Assembly: GCF_014204535.1 (NCBI RefSeq)
Contig: NZ_JACHLR010000019.1
Span: 1 to 53,616, forward strand
Source of the DNA: Novosphingobium chloroacetimidivorans
GTDB taxonomy: Bacteria > Pseudomonadota > Alphaproteobacteria > Sphingomonadales > Sphingomonadaceae
Reading direction: 5' to 3'
Length of the DNA stretch: 53,616 nt
The notes under the pieces were generated by a model. That model saw only the letters and a list, made by a program, of their open reading frames with translations, did not search any database and was not told the origin of the DNA. Shown here in pieces: positions 7,882-16,663 of the stretch. Each line of letters starts with the position of its first letter. Positions within the stretch are counted from its first letter, which is position 1. The position numbers and the translations under genes were made by a program.

Positions 7882-10164
7882 TCAGAAGCGGTAACGGGCA
7901 GTGACGCCAAGTTCCCGAGGCCGGCCATAGCCCGCCACCGAATAGCCCTGAACCTTCACGTTCTGCCCATAGCTGATGTAGTGACGATCGAAGAGGTTGG
8001 TCGCGAAAAGCTGGAAGTCGACCCCCTTGATCGCGTCCGGCACGATACTGAGACGCACGTTGGTAAGCCAGTATCCGGGTTGCGTAATCGCCGGACTGTT
8101 GAGCCCGTCGCGATAGGTCTTGGATCGGTAGGCAACATCGACACGCGGCGTGACGGTGCCGAAGCCAAGTAACTCGACATGGTAGTCGCCCCCGGCGGCG
8201 AAGCTCCAACGCGGCGCATCGGGCAGCTTGTCCGACAATTGCACGTCCGTGCCGAAGTTGAGTTCGGTATACTTGTTGGTCAGATAGCCACCGCTGATCT
8301 GGATACTGGCTTCGGGGACCGGGCGCGCCACAAGCTCCACTTCCGCACCCCACAGCCGCGAGCGGCCGGCGTTGCGCGTGTCGCTGATTAGTGCGCCACT
8401 TGCATCCGTGGTGAGAGCCTGAAGCTGGATGTCGGAATAGATGCTGTGGAAGGCGGCGACATTCAGCGTCAGGCGACGATCGAACCACTGCGTTTTCGCA
8501 CCCAATTCGTAGGTCTGGATCTTCTCCGGACCGAACGGCGTGGTTCCCGTGTTCGCGCCGATCGGGCGTGGGTTCCAACCGCCGCTTTTGAAGCCCTTGG
8601 CATAACTGCCATAGATGAGGATGTCCTCGCTAGCTTTCCAGTCGATGCCGAACTTGGGAGTGAATGCGTTCCATGACTTGTACAGATCCTGCTGCGGAAT
8701 GAAGACGTCACCGCCCTCGATATGCGTAAACTTGCGAGAGAACCGCTTGCTTTCGTAGTTCTGACGGAAGCCGGCAGTCAGCTTCAGCCGATCGGTCAGC
8801 TTGTAGCTGAATTGACCGAACCCGGCATAGTTGTTGACGTTCAAGCCAAGATCCGCCCGCTGGCTGATCTCGAATCCGAACACGTCAAGCGTTCCCGGCA
8901 AAATTGGCACGAAGTTGCGACTACGCCCGATTTCCTTGAAATAGTATCCGCCGAGCAGAAAATCCAATTTTCCATCCAGTAATGTCCCGTAGATTTGCAC
9001 TTCCTGGCTGTACTGCTCCTGATGCTGCGTATCATCGGTCTGGATTACGCTGTACGGTGAAAGATCCAGATCATTGGAGATGCGCGCCTCCAGCGCACGT
9101 GCGGCGGTAATCGTCTTGAAAGTAACGTTGTCGGTGACATTCCAGGTCAGCGTCAATGAGGCCCCACCCGCATCGAGGTTATCTCGCATCGGCGCGGTGC
9201 CGTAATTATCGTACCGGCTCGGGCTCGCCCACCGGCCATCGAACCGCGAAGCCGCAGGCAGACCCAGCTGCGCGTTCTGGACGGGAGCCAGCACCGGATT
9301 GAACAGGTTCTCGATCAGCCCCGCAGAAGACGGGAAATCGGGAATGAAGAACAACGCCCCGCCGTTCTGGCGCTGGTTGGTGTAGTCGATCGAAAAGTCG
9401 ATGGTCACGTCGTTGGACGGCGTTCCACGCAATGCCAGCCTCACGATCTTGCGGTTCTCGATGCCCAGTTCCAGGCCGGTCGGAATTTGCTCGCCGATAC
9501 CATCGGCCCGGATATAGCCCGCGCTCATCCGCGCCGCGAGTTTGCCGTCGATCAGCGGCACATTGGCAGCAAGCTTGGCCTCGACACGATTGTAGGAGCC
9601 GTAAGTAAGGCTGGCGACGCCCTCCGCTTCGTTTGTCGGCGCCTTGCTGGTAATGTTGATCGCGCCGCCGATCGTGTTGCGGCCGAACAGGGTGCCCTGT
9701 GGGCCGCGCAACACCTCGATCCGATCGATGTCCAGCACGCTCAACAAACCGCCCAGGCTTCGCGCCAGGTATACGCCATCGATGTAGGTGCCTACGCCGG
9801 GATCGTTGGGAAACTGGAAGTCATTCTGGCCAACGCCGCGGATCGTGGCAGCCGCAGCCGATCCGCCGCCATCTGGGCGGCCATTGTTCAGTTGCAAGTT
9901 TGGAACCGTCGCGTCCAGACTGGCGAAGTTGCGGATGCCGCGCGATTCGAGGCCGGCAGCCGAAATCGCGGTAACCGAGATCGGAACGTCCTGAAGCCGA
10001 CTTTCGCGCCGCTCGGCGGTAACCACGATGTCTTCGACACCGACATTCGCCGGCCCTGCCCCTGCCGCCTTCTCCGGCGGCACAACCTGCGCACTCACCA
10101 TTGCCGGAAGTGACACCCCCAAAAGAGTCATGGCACTTGCCAGCATCGTGGGAATTGCGTGCAT
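7882..10164 (-). CDS. TonB-dependent outer-membrane receptor 1
   Basis: A 760-residue receptor for active uptake across the outer membrane. A signal peptide ends near VSA-QV (about residue 25). The TonB-box region EDIVVTAERR is followed by the plug domain with IEVLRGPQGTLFGRNTIGGA, then a beta-barrel ending in the aromatic RYRF. The start has a GGGAG ribosome site. Receptors of this sphingomonad group sit in aromatic-catabolic operons and import the substrate rather than iron chelates. It is a close paralogue of the receptor at 17945-20239: the plugs share TIRGVGQND, QFPNDPGVG and GPQGTLFGRNTIGGA. A divergent MarR gene faces it. Confidence 0.92.
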   Translation of the reverse strand: MHAIPTMLASAMTLLGVSLPAMVSAQVVPPEKAAGAGPANVGVEDIVVTAERRESRLQDVPISVTAISAAGLESRGIRNFASLDATVPNLQLNNGRPDGGGSAAAATIRGVGQNDFQFPNDPGVGTYIDGVYLARSLGGLLSVLDIDRIEVLRGPQGTLFGRNTIGGAINITSKAPTNEAEGVASLTYGSYNRVEAKLAANVPLIDGKLAARMSAGYIRADGIGEQIPTGLELGIENRKIVRLALRGTPSNDVTIDFSIDYTNQRQNGGALFFIPDFPSSAGLIENLFNPVLAPVQNAQLGLPAASRFDGRWASPSRYDNYGTAPMRDNLDAGGASLTLTWNVTDNVTFKTITAARALEARISNDLDLSPYSVIQTDDTQHQEQYSQEVQIYGTLLDGKLDFLLGGYYFKEIGRSRNFVPILPGTLDVFGFEISQRADLGLNVNNYAGFGQFSYKLTDRLKLTAGFRQNYESKRFSRKFTHIEGGDVFIPQQDLYKSWNAFTPKFGIDWKASEDILIYGSYAKGFKSGGWNPRPIGANTGTTPFGPEKIQTYELGAKTQWFDRRLTLNVAAFHSIYSDIQLQALTTDASGALISDTRNAGRSRLWGAEVELVARPVPEASIQISGGYLTNKYTELNFGTDVQLSDKLPDAPRWSFAAGGDYHVELLGFGTVTPRVDVAYRSKTYRDGLNSPAITQPGYWLTNVRLSIVPDAIKGVDFQLFATNLFDRHYISYGQNVKVQGYSVAGYGRPRELGVTARYRF

Positions 10165-10226
10165 CGTAATTTCTCCCCTTCAGCGACGCGTCATACCGCG
10201 CGTCGTCCTCCTCACCAGTTATTTTT

Positions 10227-10279
10227 AGTTTCACGTGAAACTTACTTTATGAGGCCGAGGTGTCAAGTGCCAGTGTCAA
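10227..10279 (-). promoter_or_regulatory. TonB receptor 1 promoter with parS-like palindrome
   Basis: A perfect 16-base palindrome AGTTTCACGTGAAACT lies at 10227-10242, 63 bases upstream of the receptor start. Upstream on the minus strand are TTGACA at 10266-10261 and a second TTGACA at 10279-10274; a weak -10 (TAAGTT) overlaps the palindrome. The GTTTC-N4-GAAAC core recurs at 6826-6843. The 14-base centre is identical to the core of the bacterial chromosome-partition site parS; only the outermost pair differs. Confidence 0.6.
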
Positions 10280-10470
10280 TTTCCTTTGCTGAGCGTCGCG
10301 ATCGCGTGCATTTTGCGCGCCACGAGCGGCGTAAGACGAGTTTTGTCGAATTCGCACAGCACTGGACACCACAGTTTGGATGCGTATGAAAACAATATGG
10401 TCGCCAGTTCCAGCATTGATCGCCAATCGGATGTCGCCGAGCTGCCCGTGCGACGCGTCAGGGCTCGTTG

Positions 10471-10959
10471 ATGCCTCCCAAAACCCGGCCGGATGCCGTC
10501 GCCAGCCCGCCCAGCTCGAAGCTGTTCCTGAACGATTACCTGCCGTACAACATGGTCGTGTCGGCATCGGCGATCTCGCAACAGATTGCCCGGATTTATT
10601 CAGACCGCTTCGGTCTGACCTTGCCGCAGTGGCGCCTGATCATCAATCTGGGTAGTCGCGGCCCGATGGCCCAGCTTCAGATCGTCGAACATTCGGCGCT
10701 GGACAAGATTGCCGTCAGCCGCGCTGCCGCCGCGCTGCGAGCGCGCGGGTTCGTTACCATGGAGTTTGGGCGCAGCGACAAGCGCTTCAGATTGCTCGAA
10801 TTGACGCCGACGGGTCGCACGATTTACCGCGAGGGCGCGACACTGGCGTTGGAAATCGAGCAGCTGCTTGTCAGCACTGCGAATATCAGCGATCCGTTGT
10901 CCTTGCGCGAACAGTTGATCCAGCTTCAGAAAGCCGCGCGCGCTCTCGAAGAATTTTAG
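10471..10959 (+). CDS. MarR family transcriptional regulator 1
   Basis: A 162-residue winged-helix regulator. The DNA-binding core spans about residues 45-115: LTLPQWRLIINLG, an LDKIAVSRAAAAL recognition helix and the wing region GRSDKRFRLLELTPTGR. ATG 10471 is used; TTG 10468 is directly in frame before it. It diverges from TonB receptor 1 across about 300 bases holding a perfect palindrome, so it probably represses that operon and responds to an aromatic ligand. The same palindrome core before Rieske B suggests a two-target regulon. Confidence 0.82.
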   Translation: MPPKTRPDAVASPPSSKLFLNDYLPYNMVVSASAISQQIARIYSDRFGLTLPQWRLIINLGSRGPMAQLQIVEHSALDKIAVSRAAAALRARGFVTMEFGRSDKRFRLLELTPTGRTIYREGATLALEIEQLLVSTANISDPLSLREQLIQLQKAARALEEF

Positions 10960-11067
10960 TCCACCCGCCGCCGGTGCGAAGGCCCAAGCGCGGCCGGGCA
11001 GGCACGCACTCGCCCCCGGCGCTAGATTGCATATGCATATTCACGCCGGAGCCGCGGTCGATCTCCG

Positions 11068-12288
11068 TCAACCAAAGCGGGCGCTCTCGAAAATCGCAGC
11101 CAACCCCTGCCCTCCCCCTATGCACATGGTTTCGAGACCGTAGCGCGCGTCACGGCGGCGCAGTTCGTGGATCATCGATGTCGCGATCCGAACGCCGGTG
11201 ACGCCTATCGGGTGGCCGAGCGAAATGCCCGATCCGTTGACGTTCAGCTGCTCCAGCCGAGGATCATCCTGGCTCCAACCCCATGCCTTCAGGACTGCAA
11301 GGACTTGCGGTGCGAACGCTTCGTTCAGTTCGATCAGGTCGATATCGTGCCATGACAAACCCGTACGATCGAACAGGCGCTTCACTGCGGGAACCGGGCC
11401 GATGCCCATGCGCGATGGGTCGCAGCCCACGGCCGCCCACCCGCCGAACCATGCCAACGGCTCAAGGCCAAGCCGCTCCAGATGGTCTTCCGCCACGACC
11501 AGGCACGCCGCCGCCGCATCGTTCTGCTGACTGGCGTTGCCCGCCGTGACGACGCCGCCTTCCAACGGCTTCAGCGCGCCGAGCGACGCGGCAGTGGCAT
11601 CGGCGCGGTACCCCTCGTCGTGCGCGAAGATGACCGGATCACCTCGCTTCTGCGGAACGGTTACGGGAACGACTTCATCGTCGAAGCGACCCTCCCGCCA
11701 GGCCATAGCTGCGCGCTGATGCGAGCGCGCCGCATAGATGTCCGATTGCTCGCGAGTAATGCCATAGTCGCGCGCAAGGTTCTCTGCCGTCTCGATCATG
11801 CCGGAGATCACGCCGTACCGGGCGATCGGTTGTGACATCAGGCGCGCGCGGGTGAGCCGATCATGCAGTTCGATACCGCCCATCCGCACGCCGCCCCGCA
11901 GCGCGGTCGAATAGTGCTCGACATTGGACATGCTCTCGGCACCGCCGGCGACCACCACGTCGGCAGCGCCGGTCTGGACCATCATGGCCGCTTCGATGAT
12001 AGCCTGGAGGCCCGAACCGCATCGCCGATCGAGCTGAAACCCGGGCACGCTTTCCGGCATTCCTGCCGCCAGCCACGACCAGCGCCCGATGCCGGGGGCC
12101 TCCCCGCTGGGATAGCCCTGACCGAATACGACATCGTCCACACGCGCTGGATCGATCTTGCTGCGCTCGATCAGAGCCTTGATGATGATCGCGCCCAATT
12201 CACCGGCGGTGAAGGACGAAAGGCCGCCGCCGAACTTGCCGACGGCGGTACGAAGGGGCGATACGATCGCCACGCGGCGAAGGGTCAT
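11068..12288 (-). CDS. pcaF: Thiolase, 3-oxoadipyl-CoA thiolase type
   Basis: A 406-residue thiolase that would cleave 3-oxoadipyl-CoA with CoA into succinyl-CoA and acetyl-CoA, the last step of the 3-oxoadipate pathway. The nucleophile Cys90 is in RRCGSGLQA; His359 is in GSGISLGHPIG and Cys389 in CIGGGQG. Length is normal. It follows the IclR gene on the same strand and faces away from the CoA-transferase genes. General acetyl-CoA acetyltransferase function is an alternative; the assignment rests on the adjacent pcaIJ-like pair, maleylacetate reductase and hydroxyquinol dioxygenase. Confidence 0.85.
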   Translation of the reverse strand: MTLRRVAIVSPLRTAVGKFGGGLSSFTAGELGAIIIKALIERSKIDPARVDDVVFGQGYPSGEAPGIGRWSWLAAGMPESVPGFQLDRRCGSGLQAIIEAAMMVQTGAADVVVAGGAESMSNVEHYSTALRGGVRMGGIELHDRLTRARLMSQPIARYGVISGMIETAENLARDYGITREQSDIYAARSHQRAAMAWREGRFDDEVVPVTVPQKRGDPVIFAHDEGYRADATAASLGALKPLEGGVVTAGNASQQNDAAAACLVVAEDHLERLGLEPLAWFGGWAAVGCDPSRMGIGPVPAVKRLFDRTGLSWHDIDLIELNEAFAPQVLAVLKAWGWSQDDPRLEQLNVNGSGISLGHPIGVTGVRIATSMIHELRRRDARYGLETMCIGGGQGLAAIFESARFG

Positions 12289-12320
12289 GGGTCAGGCTCC
12301 CGGTCTGTCGAAGGAATGGT

Positions 12321-13097
12321 TCAAATGGCGCGCTCCAACTGCCGCGCCGCAGCGCGCAGTTCGGGCAGGTAGGTGTCGATGAGTTCCTGGCGATCGTGCG
12401 CATCGGAAAACGTCGCCACGTTGAGCGCCGCGACCACGGCGCCGTCGCCGTTGCGCACCGGAACCGCGAGCGAACGCAACTGCGGTTCGAGTTCCTCTTC
12501 GACGAGGCTCCACCGCTGCTGCAACACCAGCGCCAATTCCGTGCGAAGGGCATCATGATCGATGATGGTGCGAGCGGTGCGGGCCTCAAGCTGGGTGCCG
12601 GACAACCACCCATCGAGTTGGTCCGGGTCGGTTTGCGCCAGCAAGACGCGGCCCATCGACGTGCAGTGGCTGGGCAAGGTACTTCCCACCATGAGCGGCG
12701 CGGCGATGATCTGGTGCCGCTCGGCACGGGCGATGTAGATGATGCGTCCCATGTCCGCCGGGTCCAGCGTTCCCACGGACACCGTCTCGTGCAGTCGATC
12801 GCGCAGGGCGTTCACGATGGCCTGGCTCGCGCTGGCAAGCGGAGTGGACGTCAGATAGCCACAGGCGAGCGGCAATAATCCGGGGGTCAGAGCATAGCGA
12901 CCTTCCTTTTCGATGACGTAGCCCAGGCGAGCTAGCGTGTAGAGGCATCGCCCTGCGCTGGGCCGGCTGACATTGCTGATCCTCGCCGCTTCGCCGACCG
13001 TCAGCGTGCCCCGTCCTTCGAACGCACGAAGAACCCCCAGCCCGCGCGCGAGCGACAGCATGAAATCGGGATCAGGGGTTTTGCTTTCAGCCGACAT
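12321..13097 (-). CDS. IclR family regulator of the 3-oxoadipate genes
   Basis: A 258-residue regulator of the PcaR/PobR kind. The N-terminal winged helix (about 15-75) has LSLARGLGVLRAFEGRGTL and the recognition region ARISNVSRPSAGRCLYTLAR; the C-terminal IclR effector domain includes VGSTLPSHCTSMGRVLLA. The start MSAES at 13097 is chosen over upstream frame because a GGGAG ribosome site precedes it and the longer version would run through the operator. It diverges from the CoA-transferase genes, with the palindromes at 13132-13154 between them, and is followed by the thiolase. Its inducer may be 3-oxoadipate or a related acid. Confidence 0.87.
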   Translation of the reverse strand: MSAESKTPDPDFMLSLARGLGVLRAFEGRGTLTVGEAARISNVSRPSAGRCLYTLARLGYVIEKEGRYALTPGLLPLACGYLTSTPLASASQAIVNALRDRLHETVSVGTLDPADMGRIIYIARAERHQIIAAPLMVGSTLPSHCTSMGRVLLAQTDPDQLDGWLSGTQLEARTARTIIDHDALRTELALVLQQRWSLVEEELEPQLRSLAVPVRNGDGAVVAALNVATFSDAHDRQELIDTYLPELRAAARQLERAI

Positions 13098-13131
13098 CTT
13101 GACTCCCGTCTCTACGCGCCTAAAACTTATC

Positions 13132-13154
13132 CGGTCAATATGACCGATAATCGG
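13132..13154. promoter_or_regulatory. Overlapping palindromes, probable IclR operator
   Basis: Two perfect inverted repeats overlap here: CGGTCA-ATA-TGACCG (13132-13146) and CCGAT-A-ATCGG (13144-13154). They lie 16 bases before the CoA-transferase start and 35 bases before the IclR start, which suits control of both directions by the IclR protein. Confidence 0.65.
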
Positions 13155-13169
13155 ACAATATGAGTTTTC

Positions 13170-13889
13170 ATGCCCAAGCACAAGGTTCATTCGGATACGC
13201 AAAGCGCACTGGCCGATGTCGTGTTCGATGGAATGACGATCATGTCCGGCGGGTTCGGCTTGTCCGGAAATCCCGAGAAACTGATCGCGGGGCTGCTCGC
13301 CATCGGCGTCAAAGACCTGACGGTGATCTCGAATAACTGCGGGGCGGACGGTTTCGGTCTGTGGACGCTGCTGAACAACGGTCAGATCCGGAAGATGATC
13401 TCATCCTATATCGGCGAGAACAAGCTGTTTGCTGACCTGTATCTCGCCGGCAAGCTGGAACTTGAGCTCAATCCCCAAGGTACGCTTGCCGAACGCATCC
13501 GCGCGGGCGGTGCCGGGATCCCGGCGTTCTACACGAAGACCGGTGTCGGCACGGTGGTGGCGGAAGGCAAGCCGGTGGAGCAGTTCGACGGCGAATCCTA
13601 CGTCCGGGAGACCTGGCTTCGCGCGGACCTGTCCATCGTCAAGGCATGGAAAGCGGATCCGGAAGGTAACCTCGTCTACCGACGCACGGCACGCAATTTC
13701 AACCCGAACATGGCGACGGCCGGCAGGATCACGATCGCCGAAGTCGAGGAGATCGTCCCGGCGGGCGCACTCGATCCCGATCATGTGCACACGCCCGGTA
13801 TCTATGTCGACCGGGTCATCCAGGGCTCTGCGTACGAGAAGCGCATCGAGTTCCGCACGACACGAGTGCGTGGGGAGGCGCAAGGCTGA
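13170..13889 (+). CDS. pcaI: 3-oxoadipate CoA-transferase, alpha subunit
   Basis: A 239-residue class I CoA-transferase subunit A. It has the glycine-rich motif GGFGLSGNPEKLI (about 27-39), then NNCGADGFGL and the ARNFNPNMATAG segment typical of the A subunit. With the beta subunit it would move CoA from succinyl-CoA to 3-oxoadipate. The ribosome site is weak. The TGA overlaps the beta-subunit ATG by one base (TGATG), so the two are coupled. Acetoacetate:succinyl-CoA transferase (ScoA) is the main alternative; the hydroxyquinol genes downstream favour 3-oxoadipate. Confidence 0.88.
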   Translation: MPKHKVHSDTQSALADVVFDGMTIMSGGFGLSGNPEKLIAGLLAIGVKDLTVISNNCGADGFGLWTLLNNGQIRKMISSYIGENKLFADLYLAGKLELELNPQGTLAERIRAGGAGIPAFYTKTGVGTVVAEGKPVEQFDGESYVRETWLRADLSIVKAWKADPEGNLVYRRTARNFNPNMATAGRITIAEVEEIVPAGALDPDHVHTPGIYVDRVIQGSAYEKRIEFRTTRVRGEAQG

Positions 13890-14527
13890 TGGTCTGGACC
13901 CGCGAGGAAATCGCCGCACAAGCCGCTCAGGAGCTTCGAGACGGCTACTACGTCAATCTGGGGATCGGCATCCCGACGCTGGTCGCCAACTACGTTCCCG
14001 ATGGCATCGAGGTCGTCCTGCAATCCGAGAACGGCATGCTGGGCATCGGCCCCTTCCCGTTCGACGACGAGGTCGACCCCGACCTGATCAATGCCGGCAA
14101 GCAGACCGTCACCGCCCTGCCGACATCGAGCTTCTTCAGTTCGGCGGACAGCTTCGCGATGATCCGGGGCGGCCATATCGACTTGGCGATCCTGGGCGCG
14201 ATGGAAGTCGCCGGAAACGGCGATCTGGCTAACTGGACGGTACCGGGAAAGATGATCAAGGGCATGGGCGGCGCCATGGATCTGGTCGCGGGCGTGCGCC
14301 GCGTCGTCGTCGTGATGACCCACACCGACAAGGCGGGCAGCCCCAAGATCGTGGCGCGTTGCAGCCTTCCGCTGACCGGAGCCGGTGTGGTCGATGCGAT
14401 CGTCACCGAACTGGGGCGCTTCGACCTCGATCAGGAAAACGAGCAACTGATCGCGATAGACCTCGCCGCTGGAGTCACGCCTGAAACGGTGCGGGAACGC
14501 ACTGGCATTCCGGTCGTGATGGCCTAA
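13889..14527 (+). CDS. pcaJ: 3-oxoadipate CoA-transferase, beta subunit
   Basis: A 212-residue class I CoA-transferase subunit B. The catalytic glutamate that forms the CoA thioester is Glu47 in QSENGMLGIGP. GGHIDLAILGAMEV, NWTVPGKMIKGMGGAMDL and the CSLPLTGAGVVD segment are typical of the subunit. It partners the product of the preceding gene, to which it is coupled by overlap. The maleylacetate reductase gene starts 34 bases later, so the four enzyme genes from 13170 to 16597 form one operon. Confidence 0.88.
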   Translation: MVWTREEIAAQAAQELRDGYYVNLGIGIPTLVANYVPDGIEVVLQSENGMLGIGPFPFDDEVDPDLINAGKQTVTALPTSSFFSSADSFAMIRGGHIDLAILGAMEVAGNGDLANWTVPGKMIKGMGGAMDLVAGVRRVVVVMTHTDKAGSPKIVARCSLPLTGAGVVDAIVTELGRFDLDQENEQLIAIDLAAGVTPETVRERTGIPVVMA

Positions 14528-14561
14528 CGCAAGGGCCAGAGTTTTGAGGGAAAGACGTTCG

Positions 14562-15626
14562 ATGCGCGACTTCATCTATACGGCCAATCCGGCGCGTATC
14601 GTCTTCCGCCCCGGAGCCCTGTCGAGCGTACAGGAAGAAGCGCAGAGGCTCGGAATGAAGCGCGCCCTTGTGCTCTCGACGCCGCAGCAAGCGGGATCTG
14701 CCGAGGCCGTAGCGGATATCCTGGGTCCGTTGAGTGCGGGCATCTTTTCCGGCGCGACGATGCACACACCGGTTTCGGTCACGGATACGGCGCTCACCGT
14801 CGTAGCGGAGCGCCGGGTCGACGGCGTGATCGCCATCGGTGGCGGTTCTACCATCGGCCTTGGCAAAGCCCTCGCGCTGCGGACAGACTTGCCGCAGATC
14901 GTAATCCCGACCACGTACGCCGGCTCAGAAGTCACCCCGATCATCGGTGAAACCCAGGACGGCATTAAGAAGACCCAGACGACCGCCAAGGTGTTGCCCG
15001 AGGTCGTGATCTACGATGTCGAGCTGACGCTGACCTTGCCGGTCGGCTTGTCGGCCACCAGCGGCATGAACGCGATCGCCCATGCGGTCGAAGCGCTTTA
15101 CGCGAAGGACCGCAACCCCATCGTGTCGATGATGGCCATCGACGGGGTGCGATCGATCGCCCGTGGCCTGCCGGCCATCGCCCGCGACCCGGGCGACATC
15201 GAGGCGCGATCCGATGTGCAATACGGAGCCTGGCTTTGTGGCACATGCCTGGGCGCGGTCGGCATGGCATTGCACCACAAGCTTTGCCACACGCTGGGCG
15301 GAACCTTCGACCTACCCCATGCCGAGACGCACACCGTCGTCCTGCCGCATGCGCTGCGTTACAACGCATCGGCGGCGCCCGAAGCCATGGCGGCACTTGC
15401 CGACGCCCTTGGTCATCCCGATCCCGCCATCGCCCTGTTCGACCTTGCCGGGACGCTTGGCGCGCCGCGGGCGCTATGGGATCTGGGGATGCCGGAAGCG
15501 GGCATCGACCGCGCGACCGACCTGGCGCTGGCCAATCCATACTGGAACCCGCGCCCTCTGGAACGCGAGGCGATACGCGCCCTGATCGCTGCGGCATGGG
15601 CAGGCGAGCCACCCGCAAGTCTGTGA
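14562..15626 (+). CDS. macA: Maleylacetate reductase
   Basis: A 354-residue iron-type alcohol dehydrogenase fold enzyme that reduces maleylacetate to 3-oxoadipate with NADH or NADPH. The nucleotide-binding stretch is AIGGGSTIGLGKA, followed by PTTYAGSEVTPI, GMNAIAHAVEALYA and MALHHKLCHTLGGTFDLPHAETH, all typical of maleylacetate reductases such as MacA, TftE and DxnE. The ATG at 14562 is chosen because GAGGGAAAG precedes it; a TTG 18 bases upstream is in frame. It lies between the CoA-transferase and the hydroxyquinol dioxygenase, matching the order of pathway chemistry. Confidence 0.92.
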   Translation: MRDFIYTANPARIVFRPGALSSVQEEAQRLGMKRALVLSTPQQAGSAEAVADILGPLSAGIFSGATMHTPVSVTDTALTVVAERRVDGVIAIGGGSTIGLGKALALRTDLPQIVIPTTYAGSEVTPIIGETQDGIKKTQTTAKVLPEVVIYDVELTLTLPVGLSATSGMNAIAHAVEALYAKDRNPIVSMMAIDGVRSIARGLPAIARDPGDIEARSDVQYGAWLCGTCLGAVGMALHHKLCHTLGGTFDLPHAETHTVVLPHALRYNASAAPEAMAALADALGHPDPAIALFDLAGTLGAPRALWDLGMPEAGIDRATDLALANPYWNPRPLEREAIRALIAAAWAGEPPASL

Positions 15627-15661
15627 ACAGAGCGCGACCCGTACCGCGCCATGGAGAGTGA

Positions 15662-16597
15662 ATGATGACCGCCATCGACGAGCCCGACACCCGCGACCTT
15701 GCCTTCTTCGACGCGTCTCGTTCCGCCGATGTCGTCAACGCACGCATGGGCGCCGACATCTCGCCTCGCTTTCGCGAGATCATGACGATCCTGGTCGAGC
15801 ATCTGCATGCGGCGGTCAAGGAAGCCCGCCTCACGTCCGAGGAATGGATGGCGGGGATCGAGTTCCTGACCAGGACCGGTCAGATGTGTTCGGACTGGCG
15901 ACAGGAATTCATCTTGCTGTCCGACGTGCTCGGCGTGTCGATGCTCGTCGACGCTCTCAACCATGATCGACCTGCCGGATCGACGGAGAACACGGTGCTG
16001 GGCCCATTCTATGTGCCCGGTGCTCCGCATTTCGAGAACGGCACGAACATCTGCCTCGACGGCAAGGGCGAACCCTTGATCGTACGGGGACGCGTGACCG
16101 ATAACGACGGCAAGCCCGTCGCGGGTGCGACCCTCGATGTCTGGTCGACCAACGATGACGGCTTCTATGACGTGCAGCAGCGCGACCTTCAGCCTGAGAA
16201 CAATCTGCGCGGCGTCTTCACCACGGATCATGACGGTCGCTACTGGTTTCGCACAGTGAAGCCGCGCTTCTATCCCATCCCGGACGACGGCACCGTGGGC
16301 AAGATGCTCGCCGCCCTGGGCCGGCATCCGAACCGGGCTGCCCATCTGCACTTCATCGTCGCCGCCCCCGGCTTCGACACGGTCGTCACTCATATCTTCA
16401 CGCCGGATTGCCGGTATCTTGGCGAAGACGCGGTCTTCGGGGTCAAGACTTCGCTGATCGCCGATTTCCAGCATGTCGACGATCTTGCGCAGGCCGAAGC
16501 TGCGGGCGTGGCCAATCCCTTCTGGACCGTCGAATGGAACTTCGTGCTGGCCAGCAAGGACGAAGTCGAGCGCAAGCGGGCGGAAAAGACAAGCTGA
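15662..16597 (+). CDS. chqB: Hydroxyquinol 1,2-dioxygenase
   Basis: A 311-residue intradiol dioxygenase that opens 1,2,4-trihydroxybenzene to maleylacetate. An N-terminal helical dimerisation domain (about 1-110) precedes the catalytic beta-sandwich. The Fe(III) ligands are readable: Tyr169 (DDGFYDV), Tyr204 (PRFYPIP), His228 and His230 (HPNRAAHLHF), with the spacing of known hydroxyquinol dioxygenases. A GGAGAG ribosome site stands before ATG 15662; ATG 15665 follows directly. It ends the operon begun at 13170 and faces the MFS gene tail to tail. Catechol or chlorocatechol activity is possible but less likely given the maleylacetate reductase next door. Confidence 0.92.
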   Translation: MMTAIDEPDTRDLAFFDASRSADVVNARMGADISPRFREIMTILVEHLHAAVKEARLTSEEWMAGIEFLTRTGQMCSDWRQEFILLSDVLGVSMLVDALNHDRPAGSTENTVLGPFYVPGAPHFENGTNICLDGKGEPLIVRGRVTDNDGKPVAGATLDVWSTNDDGFYDVQQRDLQPENNLRGVFTTDHDGRYWFRTVKPRFYPIPDDGTVGKMLAALGRHPNRAAHLHFIVAAPGFDTVVTHIFTPDCRYLGEDAVFGVKTSLIADFQHVDDLAQAEAAGVANPFWTVEWNFVLASKDEVERKRAEKTS

Positions 16598-16663
16598 GCC
16601 GCACTCACGCGCCGGGTACGAAAAGCTATTGCGGCCTCTCGGTCTCGATGGCGACGCGTCTTC

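Noticed and set aside
15413..16474. 353-codon minus-strand frame across maleylacetate reductase and the dioxygenase
   Set aside because: It overlaps two well-supported genes and resembles nothing known.
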